Shown here: positions 1 through 6,078 of the stretch, piece by piece | How the letters are laid out: every line of letters starts with the position of its first letter | How positions within the stretch are numbered: the first letter of the stretch is position 1 | Assembly (NCBI GenBank): GCA_017461285.1 | Contig: JAFTYS010000021.1 | Location: 1-9,693 of the forward strand | Length of the DNA: 9,693 nt | Source: Bacteroidales bacterium | Lineage (GTDB): Bacteria; Bacteroidota; Bacteroidia; Bacteroidales; UBA932 | Reading direction: 5' to 3' | The notes under the pieces: generated by a model | Told to the model about the DNA's origin: nothing | What the model saw: only the letters and a program-made list of their open reading frames with translations | Databases searched by the model: none | Made by a program: the position numbers and the translations under genes

Positions 1-95
1 ACAACCATCTTCTGATGCACGCGATGGCACCGAACGTGGCCGGCGTGATCGGATCGGCAGTAGCAGCAGGTATCCTGCTCAGCTTCCTGGGATAA
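1..95 (+). CDS. Na+-translocating decarboxylase beta subunit, C-terminal end (partial)
   Basis: Only the last 30 codons are present, reading in the frame that begins at base 3 and ending with TAA at 93-95. The peptide contains [18 protein letters not shown] and ends in LLSFLG. This closely resembles the conserved last transmembrane region of the beta subunits of oxaloacetate, methylmalonyl-CoA and glutaconyl-CoA decarboxylases (OadB/MmdB/GcdB). These integral membrane proteins couple decarboxylation of carboxybiotin to Na+ export. Which substrate complex it belongs to cannot be decided from this fragment; in Bacteroidota a methylmalonyl-CoA or oxaloacetate role would be usual. It ends 23 bases before metH on the same strand, so the two may be cotranscribed. 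The family call rests on motif recall over about 30 residues. Confidence 0.8.
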   Translation, partial: NHLLMHAMAPNVAGVIGSAVAAGILLSFLG

Positions 96-118
96 TACTT
101 TAACGGTCAAATATTTAC

Positions 119-3100
119 ATGACTGATCTGGAACATAGGATCTTGATTCTGGATGGTGCCATGGGCACGATGATTCAGAGATACGGACTCGCTGAGGTAG
201 ATTACCACAGCGGTCCGTTCTCCTCTTGTACCAAAGAGCTTAAAGGCAACAATGAGTGCCTGAATCTGACTCATCCGGAGATAATCAAGGCAATACATAA
301 GGATTATATAGCTGCAGGGGCAGATATCATAGAGACCAACACGTTCAGCGCTAATGTAATCTCGCAGGCAGAATACGGATGTGAGGAGTTTGCGGAACAG
401 ATGGCTTATGAAGGCGCTAGGATTGCCCGTGAGGCAGCAGATGAGGCTGCACAAATGGCAGAATCGGTCGGACTTGAACGCAAGGTCTGGGTAGCAGGCA
501 GCATGGGACCGACATCAAAGTCGCTCTCGCTGTCTCCTGATGTGGCAGACCCGGCCTTCAGGCCATATTCATTCGATCAGATGAAAGAGTCATACCGCAC
601 ACAGGCAGAGGCGCTGCTTCGTGGCGGTGCCGACATACTCCTCATCGAAACATGCTTTGACGCGCTCAATGTCAAGGCCGCACTGACAGCCATCGCTGAA
701 CTGGATAGGAACAGCATGAATGGTGTTCCTGTTATAATCTCGGTATCGGTGGGAGACAGAAGCGGAAGGACACTGACCGGACAGACTCTTGAAGCATTCT
801 ACACCTCTGTCCGCCACTACCCTATCATGTCCTTCGGCCTCAACTGCTCCCTCGGAGCGGCAGAGCTTATGCCTCTTGTCGAAGACATGAACAGATGGTG
901 CGGATGCGCCGTCAGCTGCTATCCGAACGCCGGACTGCCGAATGAGATGGGTGGATACGACCAGAGTCCGGAAGAAATGGCATCGCAGGTCAGGGAGATG
1001 GCCTCACGCGGCCTCATAAACATAGCAGGAGGATGCTGCGGAACGACTCCTGACCATATCAGGGCCATCTCAAAGGCGCTCAAAGGCATCGCACCTCGAC
1101 AGTTGTCCGTAAACAAGGACGTTTTCACGGATGGAATACTGAAGGTCAGCGGACTCGAAGTTGTGACCGTAGATGTAAAGACCAGCAACTTCACAAATGT
1201 CGGCGAAAGGACCAACGTTGCCGGTTCCCGCAAGTTCGCAAGACTTATCTCTGAAGGAAAATATGAAGAAGCACTGCAGATTGCTGCGAAACAGATCGAA
1301 GACGGGGCATCTGTCATAGACATAAACATGGATGACGCGATGCTTGACAGCACGAGGGAGATGGAGCGTTTCGTCCGCTGGATCTCAAACGACCCGGCTG
1401 TGGCAAAGGCTGCCCTGATGATTGACTCCTCGCATTGGGAGACAATCCTGGCAGGTCTGAAGAATGCTCAGGGAAGATGCATAGTGAACTCCATCAGCCT
1501 GAAGGAAGGTCCTGAATCATTCTTACAGAAGGCCAGGGCAATAAAGTCGCTCGGAGCCGCCATGGTCGTCATGGCGTTCGACGAGCAGGGACAAGCCACG
1601 ACATATGAGCGTAAGATAGAAATATGTGAGAGGGCATACAGGCTGCTTACCGAAGAGGCAGGAATCAGTCCTGAAGACATTATCTTCGACGTCAACATCC
1701 TTTCCATCGGAACAGGAATAGAAGAGCATGCAAGGTATGCCATAGATTTCATAGAGGCTGTCAGGTGGATAAAGACAAACCTCAAGGGTGCTCTTACATC
1801 CGGAGGCGTATCGAATCTGTCCTTCGCATTCAGAGGAAACAATCCTGTACGCGAAGCGATGCACTCGGCATTTCTCTACCACGCGATAAAGGCAGGCCTG
1901 GACATGGCTATCGTCAATCCTTCAATGCTTCAGATCTACGACGAGATAGACCCTCAGCTGCTCAGATGTGTGGAAGACATCATATTCGACAAAGATCCGG
2001 AAGCAACTGAAAGGCTCATGGATTACTGCCAGAGGCAGAAAGAGATGGCCGATCAAGCCGGCCATGACGAAAGGTGCAGCTGTCATGACGAAAGGTGCTG
2101 CCGTCATGACGAAAGGTGCAGCTGTCATGACCATACCGACAGTCATTCCCGACCTGTTCGGGAATCTCTGGAGGAAAGGCTCCGTACAGCCCTTGTCAAG
2201 GGCACGTCAGCAACTCTGGATTCCGACCTCATGGAGGCCATGGAACGATACACTAGTGTATTGGAGATAATCGAAGGTCCCCTGATGGCTGGAATGGAGA
2301 CGGTCGGAAAGCTCTTCGGAGAAGGAAAGATGTTCCTGCCACAGGTAGTCAAGTCCGCAAAGGTGATGAGAGATGCGGTCGGAATTCTCGAGCCATACAT
2401 GAACAATGAAGACGAAGGATCCGGACATCCGAAAATAGTGATCGCTACCGTAAAGGGAGATGTACACGACATCGGAAAGAATATTACCGGAATCGTCCTG
2501 ACATGCAACGGATTCGATGTTCATGACCTTGGAGTGATGGTCGATAAGGAGACCATCCTTGAAAAGGCTTCCGAACTCAATGCGGACATCATTGCCGTCA
2601 GCGGCCTTATCACTCCATCCCTATATCAAATGGAAGAGATATGCCGGGAAATGGCATCAAGAGGCATGGACACTCCCCTATTTGTCGGAGGTGCCACGAC
2701 TTCATCACTTCATACGGCCGTAAAGCTCGCGCCGCTGTACGGACATGTATTTCATGGAGCGGATGCATCGGCAGCCGCTGTCATGGCAAAGAAATGCATG
2801 ATGGACAGGGTGGCTTTCGAAAAGGAGCAGCATGCCGGACAGGAGAAGATACGCAGCCTGTATAATAAGGAAAAAAATGCGGGTAAACCCGGAAATGACG
2901 ACTCTCCAAAGACGCAGCCTGACCGTCATGCCCGACACGATCGGGCATCTGACTGCAGCATACCGCTGCCTTCGGACATAGCTTCAAGGGAACTCTCTGC
3001 AGAAGATGTCATGCCTTATTTTGACTGGAAGATGTTCTACGCTATCTGGGGTGTGAAATATGGTAGCGTTTCAGCTGAAGCGATGGAGCTTATGCAGTTA

Positions 3101-3760
3101 AGACAGGATGCCGAAGAGGAACTTGCGCTAGGAAACTATATAATAAAGGTGTCTGCCCGCTTCATGGAAGCATGCACAGACGGTAAAGACATCATCACAT
3201 CCGGAATGCGTCTGCCTATGCTTCGCCAGGAAGGCGGAGATCAGAGGTCATTATGCGACTTCATCGCTCTGGAGCAATCTGGCAAGAAGTCACCGCTGGG
3301 AATGTTCACCGTATGCGTAAAGGCAAAGAATGCATCTCATGAAGAAGGCTGCTGCTGTCCGGCATGCTCCAACAAGTATGAGGACCTGATAGCCAAGACG
3401 GTAAGGATGACTCTTGCAGAAGCTGCATCGAAATGGCTGGACAAGGAGATTCTCCGCCAGATGCAGGACGAAAATGTCAAGGTCATCAAGCCTGCTGCCG
3501 GATATGCATCATGTCCGGACCATACATTGAAGAAGGATATAATGGATGCGCTGTCAGGAAGATTCGACCTTAAGATAAAGATGACGGAAAGCTGCGCCAT
3601 GATACCGGAAGCCAGCATATGCGGACTCATCATCATGCATCCGGAGGCAAGGTATCATGAAATACGTCGCATCAGCAAGGAACAATACGACGACTATGCA
3701 CTCCGAAGATGTATGGACGAAGCCACAGCCCGTCGCTTCCTCGGCCACCTTCTGAAATAG
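119..3760 (+). CDS. metH: Cobalamin-dependent methionine synthase
   Basis: Cytosolic enzyme that transfers a methyl group from 5-methyl-THF via cobalamin to homocysteine, giving methionine. It has 1213 residues, close to the usual length of about 1200, and all modules are in order. The homocysteine domain (about 5-325) has RILILDGAMGTMIQ and the zinc ligands C243, C306 and C307. The pterin domain (about 355-620) has NVGERTNVAGSRKF. The cobalamin cap spans about 680-770. The B12-binding domain (about 771-900) has DVHDIG with axial H783, then SGLITPS and VGGATTS. The AdoMet reactivation domain (about 955-1213) has FDW (D969), GYASCPDHT and HPEARY. Oddities: two in-frame repeat insertions in linkers (about 647-680 and 917-946); a Cys cluster at 1078-1083; and lysine (K1124) where the RxxxGY AdoMet motif has arginine. 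The start at 119 is the ATG nearest the conserved N-terminus, with no Shine-Dalgarno. It lies 23 bases after the decarboxylase gene, with no room for a cobalamin riboswitch. Confidence 0.97.
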   Translation: MTDLEHRILILDGAMGTMIQRYGLAEVDYHSGPFSSCTKELKGNNECLNLTHPEIIKAIHKDYIAAGADIIETNTFSANVISQAEYGCEEFAEQMAYEGARIAREAADEAAQMAESVGLERKVWVAGSMGPTSKSLSLSPDVADPAFRPYSFDQMKESYRTQAEALLRGGADILLIETCFDALNVKAALTAIAELDRNSMNGVPVIISVSVGDRSGRTLTGQTLEAFYTSVRHYPIMSFGLNCSLGAAELMPLVEDMNRWCGCAVSCYPNAGLPNEMGGYDQSPEEMASQVREMASRGLINIAGGCCGTTPDHIRAISKALKGIAPRQLSVNKDVFTDGILKVSGLEVVTVDVKTSNFTNVGERTNVAGSRKFARLISEGKYEEALQIAAKQIEDGASVIDINMDDAMLDSTREMERFVRWISNDPAVAKAALMIDSSHWETILAGLKNAQGRCIVNSISLKEGPESFLQKARAIKSLGAAMVVMAFDEQGQATTYERKIEICERAYRLLTEEAGISPEDIIFDVNILSIGTGIEEHARYAIDFIEAVRWIKTNLKGALTSGGVSNLSFAFRGNNPVREAMHSAFLYHAIKAGLDMAIVNPSMLQIYDEIDPQLLRCVEDIIFDKDPEATERLMDYCQRQKEMADQAGHDERCSCHDERCCRHDERCSCHDHTDSHSRPVRESLEERLRTALVKGTSATLDSDLMEAMERYTSVLEIIEGPLMAGMETVGKLFGEGKMFLPQVVKSAKVMRDAVGILEPYMNNEDEGSGHPKIVIATVKGDVHDIGKNITGIVLTCNGFDVHDLGVMVDKETILEKASELNADIIAVSGLITPSLYQMEEICREMASRGMDTPLFVGGATTSSLHTAVKLAPLYGHVFHGADASAAAVMAKKCMMDRVAFEKEQHAGQEKIRSLYNKEKNAGKPGNDDSPKTQPDRHARHDRASDCSIPLPSDIASRELSAEDVMPYFDWKMFYAIWGVKYGSVSAEAMELMQLRQDAEEELALGNYIIKVSARFMEACTDGKDIITSGMRLPMLRQEGGDQRSLCDFIALEQSGKKSPLGMFTVCVKAKNASHEEGCCCPACSNKYEDLIAKTVRMTLAEAASKWLDKEILRQMQDENVKVIKPAAGYASCPDHTLKKDIMDALSGRFDLKIKMTESCAMIPEASICGLIIMHPEARYHEIRRISKEQYDDYALRRCMDEATARRFLGHLLK
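2063..2131 (+). repeat. Three-copy 21-bp tandem repeat inside metH
   Basis: Units start at 2063, 2084 and 2105 and a fourth breaks off after catgac at 2126-2131. Each unit begins catgacgaaaggtgc and ends with a gtcat junction to the next; unit 3 is identical to unit 1 and unit 2 differs at two bases. Because 21 is a multiple of three, the array is in frame and encodes HDERCSC, HDERCCR and HDERCSC, followed by HDHTDSHS. The result is a His/Cys-rich linker between the pterin domain and the cobalamin cap. E. coli MetH, as recalled, has an ordinary short linker there. It directly abuts the palindrome at 2142-2166. Confidence 0.95.
2142..2166 (+). repeat. Palindromic GTCAT-type element 1, in frame in metH
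   Basis: After GTC, ATTCCCGA (2145-2152) and TCGGGAAT (2158-2165) form a perfect 8-bp stem with a 5-base loop. Within metH it is read as SHSRPVRES at the pterin/cap linker. It has the same architecture, spacing and reading frame as the element at 2925-2949. It matches the style of dispersed GTCATxCCCGA...TCGGGxATCT palindromes common in Bacteroidota intergenic DNA (general knowledge, not searched here). Confidence 0.8.
2879..2900 (-). repeat. Degenerate inverted partner of palindromic element 2
   Basis: Read on the - strand this begins CGTCAT (ATGACG at 2895-2900 on +) and continues with a CCGGGT...ACCCGC core. GGGT (2881-2884) and ACCC (2887-2890) form a 4-bp hairpin. Its ATGACG is the reverse complement of CGTCAT at 2924-2929, so this stretch looks like a decayed head-to-head copy of the element at 2925-2949. 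It encodes part of the linker at about MetH residues 920-928. Confidence 0.5.
2925..2949 (+). repeat. Palindromic GTCAT-type element 2, in frame in metH
   Basis: ATGCCCGA (2928-2935) and TCGGGCAT (2941-2948) form a perfect 8-bp stem around the loop CACGA. It starts 783 bases (3 x 261) after element 1, so both are translated in the same frame: here RHARHDRAS, there SHSRPVRES. It lies in the linker between the B12 domain and the AdoMet reactivation domain, where an insertion should be tolerated. Confidence 0.8.
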
Positions 3761-3804
3761 CACAAACACGCAACTCCCTAAAAGCCACCAACTTACTTAA
3801 ACCA

Positions 3805-3826
3805 CGTGCTCCCTTTTGGCAGCACG
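3805..3826 (+). terminator. Weak hairpin downstream of metH
   Basis: CGTGCT (3805-3810) pairs with AGCACG (3821-3826). After a C-C mismatch two more pairs (CC/GG) close a TTTT loop. It lies 45 bases after the metH stop in the metH-metF gap. No T-tract follows, so it may be a poor intrinsic terminator, an attenuating or processing hairpin, or chance. The rest of the 3761-3873 gap is A/C-rich and shows nothing else beyond the possible promoter box. Confidence 0.35.
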
Positions 3827-3858
3827 CACATTAAACAAAAGACTGATATACAACGACT

Positions 3859-3866
3859 TACATTTT
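3859..3866 (+). promoter_or_regulatory. Possible metF -7 box
   Basis: TACATTTT matches 7 of 8 positions of the Bacteroidota -7 consensus TAnnTTTG and ends 7 bases before the metF ATG. No TTTG -33 element is seen at the proper distance. If it is used, the transcript leader would be only a few bases. Confidence 0.3.
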
Positions 3867-3873
3867 ATAAAAA

Positions 3874-4860
3874 ATGAAGGTATCTGAAATATTGTCAACC
3901 AGTACGAAGGCATTCCCTTCGCTTGAGATCGTGCCACCCCTCAGGGGGCTTACAAAGGAGGAACTTCTTGAAAGCATTGCGCCTTTCATGGAGTTCAAGC
4001 CGAAGTATATAAACGTGACGAGCCATAGGGACGAATACGAATTCCGTGAGGAACAGGACGGTACATTCAGCCGCCATCTCGTACGCAACCGCATAAGCGA
4101 GACGACCGTATGTGCGGCCATAATGTCACGATACGACATTGATGTCGTGCCCCATCTGATCTGCGGAGGAAGCACACAGGAAGAGATCGAGAGCAAGCTG
4201 GATAATCTTGAATTCCTGGGTATCAATAACATACTGGCCTTGAGAGGAGACTGCATGACCGGCGAAAAACGTTTCACCGCCACTCCTGGTGGCTACAGAT
4301 ATGCAAGCGAACTGGTAGAAGGCATCAGAAGCTATCAGGGAAGCGCCGGATACAGACGCAGCAGAAAGCTTGAAAAAGATTCCCCGGTCAGTCTGGAGAT
4401 GGCAGATGACAGATATTTCTGCATCGGGGTCGGTGCGTATCCGGAAAAGCATTTCGAAGCACCGAACATCGAGACGGACATTGCCAACCTCAAGAAGAAG
4501 GTCGATGCGGGAGCCGATTACATCATCACCCAGATGTTCTTTGACAACAAGGTCTATTATGACTTTGTCGAGAAATGCCGCGAAGCAGGCATTACGGTTC
4601 CGATCATCCCGGGACTTAAGCCGCTGTCGACTGCCAGACAGATCGGGACACTGCCGGAAGCATTCTCACTGGACATTCCTCTGGAACTGACGGAAGCCAT
4701 GAAAGATGCAGGAGAAGACAGGAAAGCCGCCTATCAGATAGGAACAGAGTGGTGCACGATGCAGTGCAAGGACCTTATCGCACATGGAGTGCCTGCAGTC
4801 CACTTCTACACGATGGGAAAGTCAGAAAACATCGTAAAGATTCTTCAGGAGTGCTTCTAG
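3874..4860 (+). CDS. metF: 5,10-methylenetetrahydrofolate reductase
   Basis: FAD-dependent cytosolic enzyme reducing 5,10-methylene-THF to 5-methyl-THF, the methyl donor used by MetH, whose gene lies 113 bases upstream on the same strand. The 328 residues form a single TIM-barrel-type domain. Visible family features: LEIVPPLRG, with E18 matching the catalytic Glu of E. coli MetF (E28, FEFFPP); ALRGD with D126 (E. coli D120, flavin contact); VGAYPEKHFEAPN near 186-198; TQMFFDN with Q220 (E. coli Q183); and PGLKPLS near 246-252. It is longer than E. coli MetF (296) mainly through a charged insert near 150-178, which seems normal for this phylum. The ATG at 3874 is preceded by an A/T-rich stretch without Shine-Dalgarno. 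The stop TAG forms the loop of a terminator hairpin and overlaps the stop of the convergent regulator gene. Confidence 0.96.
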   Translation: MKVSEILSTSTKAFPSLEIVPPLRGLTKEELLESIAPFMEFKPKYINVTSHRDEYEFREEQDGTFSRHLVRNRISETTVCAAIMSRYDIDVVPHLICGGSTQEEIESKLDNLEFLGINNILALRGDCMTGEKRFTATPGGYRYASELVEGIRSYQGSAGYRRSRKLEKDSPVSLEMADDRYFCIGVGAYPEKHFEAPNIETDIANLKKKVDAGADYIITQMFFDNKVYYDFVEKCREAGITVPIIPGLKPLSTARQIGTLPEAFSLDIPLELTEAMKDAGEDRKAAYQIGTEWCTMQCKDLIAHGVPAVHFYTMGKSENIVKILQECF

Positions 4861-4874
4861 GAAGCGCTCCTTTT
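4847..4874 (+). terminator. metF intrinsic terminator with the stop codon as its loop
   Basis: AGGAGTGCTTC (4847-4857) pairs with GAAGCGCTCCT (4861-4871) over 11 positions, one being a U-G wobble. The three-base loop is exactly the metF stop TAG (4858-4860). The stem runs into TTTT (4871-4874) then CC, a short T-tract in the metF direction. The - strand side has no T-run, so it is unlikely to terminate the regulator gene efficiently. The stem encodes the last residues of both convergent proteins. Confidence 0.75.
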
Positions 4875-5966
4875 CCTTGCATACTCGCTTGGAGTCATGC
4901 CTACTGTCTTTGTAAATGAACGGTTGAAGGTAGAGATGCTGTTGAATCCGCTCATGTCGGCGACACTCTGCATGGACAGAGGGTTTTCGGCAGGCATGGA
5001 ATCTATTATCGAGCAGGCTTCCCGGACACGCATCTGATTGATGTACTCGTAGAAGGTAATGTTCAGCACATGATTGAGATAGTCTGAAAGGTATGTCCTG
5101 TTCGTGCCCACTTTGGCTGCCACATCCTGGAGGCTAAGCTTCGGATTCAGATATATCTTTTCCTTCTGCATACACTCTTCAAGACGCACTGCGATTGTTG
5201 AATACACATCAGAGACAGAATCCTCTTCAGCAGGTGCAGTTTCGTTCCTGATCCAAGGAAATTCAAATATCGACAGCGGAGGCATGTCCACGACCGAATG
5301 CCGGCGGGACAGGCAATAGAGATAAAGCCAGGCGCATACACATACTATCTGGAAGAATGCTCCGCTGAGCCATGTCTCGTCTTTGAAGGCAATCACATAC
5401 AAGCCCATACAGATGAACAGAAGGACCACACAGTTGATTGCCCATGATACATCTATATGTTCTGTATATGAATAGTTGTCAAATATGTATTTCCTGTGGC
5501 GATGCAGAAGGACACATACAAGGATGAATGCGACAACTCCTCCGGCCAAGGCAAAATACAGGGCCAGTTCATAGACAGTATGGGTCGGGAATATGATGAA
5601 CAGCGGAACGAATATGGCCTGGGCTGCCATCGGAACCAGAACTCTCCGTTTAGTCACCCATCCGGGGGATACGACCTCTATAAAGAAGTTTGAAACGATA
5701 GGAATGTAGAGAAGGTCCAAGGTGACAGATATGCCGGAAAGGAAGAAGTTCTCCCAATACCCGTCTACAAGAAATATTATGTCCTTGACATTGCAGAAGG
5801 CAAAATAGAGCATATTCAGAAACAACATGTACATCATGTTGTTCTTTTTCCTTTGAGGCCACAATAGCCATGCCCAGATTATAAAGAATACGGTAACACC
5901 TCCATGAACATAGTGGGCTATCGCTTCTGCCGTCGGTCCCATACCTGTCATAACGTCAATTTCCAT
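4857..5966 (-). CDS. Membrane-anchored AraC-family transcriptional regulator
   Basis: 369 residues. The N-terminal half is a polytopic membrane domain with about seven hydrophobic segments (roughly 22-37, 43-67, 75-98, 108-126, 131-155, 174-193, 201-219). A linker of about 45 residues follows. The C-terminus is an AraC/XylS DNA-binding domain (about 265-369) with two helix-turn-helix units: one near 277-300 (LSLQDVAAKVGTNRTYLSDY) and one near 330-353 (LSMQSVADMSGFNSISTFNR), followed by the family signature GMTPSEYARKR. This fusion is common in Bacteroidota. It presumably senses a signal at the inner membrane and acts on DNA next to it; the ligand and targets are unknown. It is divergent from the zinc-ribbon/kinase genes and convergent with metF, sharing CTAG (4857-4860) for both stops. 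ATG at 5966 is preferred; in-frame M6 and M9 are alternatives, since a promoter box sits only 5 bases upstream. Confidence 0.9.
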   Translation of the reverse strand: MEIDVMTGMGPTAEAIAHYVHGGVTVFFIIWAWLLWPQRKKNNMMYMLFLNMLYFAFCNVKDIIFLVDGYWENFFLSGISVTLDLLYIPIVSNFFIEVVSPGWVTKRRVLVPMAAQAIFVPLFIIFPTHTVYELALYFALAGGVVAFILVCVLLHRHRKYIFDNYSYTEHIDVSWAINCVVLLFICMGLYVIAFKDETWLSGAFFQIVCVCAWLYLYCLSRRHSVVDMPPLSIFEFPWIRNETAPAEEDSVSDVYSTIAVRLEECMQKEKIYLNPKLSLQDVAAKVGTNRTYLSDYLNHVLNITFYEYINQMRVREACSIIDSMPAENPLSMQSVADMSGFNSISTFNRSFTKTVGMTPSEYARKRSAS

Positions 5967-5971
5967 TTATA

Positions 5972-5979
5972 CAAAGATA
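5972..5979 (-). promoter_or_regulatory. Likely -7 box of the AraC-type regulator
   Basis: On the - strand this reads TATCTTTG, a perfect TAnnTTTG. It is followed by TATAA and the regulator ATG, so the leader would be nearly absent. No convincing TTTG -33 element lies 19-21 bases upstream. The intergenic region 5967-6078 is A/T-rich and holds this box, a dyad and the opposing box. Confidence 0.4.
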
Positions 5980-6009
5980 TGAAAAATCATGATGCAGGAT
6001 GTTCACTGA

Positions 6010-6031
6010 AACAAAATCAGTTTGTTTTGTT
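6010..6031. promoter_or_regulatory. Operator-like dyad in the divergent intergenic region
   Basis: AACAAAA (6010-6016) and TTTTGTT (6025-6031) are a perfect 7-bp inverted repeat with an 8-base spacer. It lies between the two divergent start codons, about 35-60 bases from each. The geometry would suit a dimeric regulator, possibly the adjacent AraC-type protein. In A/T-rich sequence such a dyad can arise by chance. Confidence 0.25.
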
Positions 6032-6064
6032 GCTTTGAACAATACAATAGTGCCATAAAGTATT

Positions 6065-6072
6065 TATATTTG
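6065..6072 (+). promoter_or_regulatory. Possible -7 box of the zinc-ribbon/kinase transcript
   Basis: TATATTTG matches TAnnTTTG exactly and ends 6 bases before the ATG at 6079. The nearest clear upstream TTTG (6034-6037) is 27 bases away, longer than the usual 19-21. It mirrors the arrangement at the divergent regulator gene, and supports the ATG at 6079 over the TTG at 6022. Confidence 0.4.
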
Positions 6073-6078
6073 TATTCT

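Noticed and set aside
96..118. Cobalamin or SAM riboswitch upstream of metH
   Set aside because: Only 23 bases separate the decarboxylase stop and the metH ATG, far too short for either riboswitch. One further upstream, outside the window, cannot be assessed.
2063..2131. CRISPR array
   Set aside because: The 21-bp units are directly adjacent with no spacers, and the array lies in frame within metH.
1922..2146. Antisense peptide with repeated MTAAPFV inside metH
   Set aside because: It is a translation of the 21-bp tandem repeat on the other strand; no independent evidence for a gene.
6022..6078. N-terminal extension of the zinc-ribbon protein from a TTG at 6022
   Set aside because: It adds 19 residues (MFCCFEQYNS...) with no family resemblance and would place coding sequence over the promoter-like TATATTTG box. 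The ATG at 6079 is the better start.
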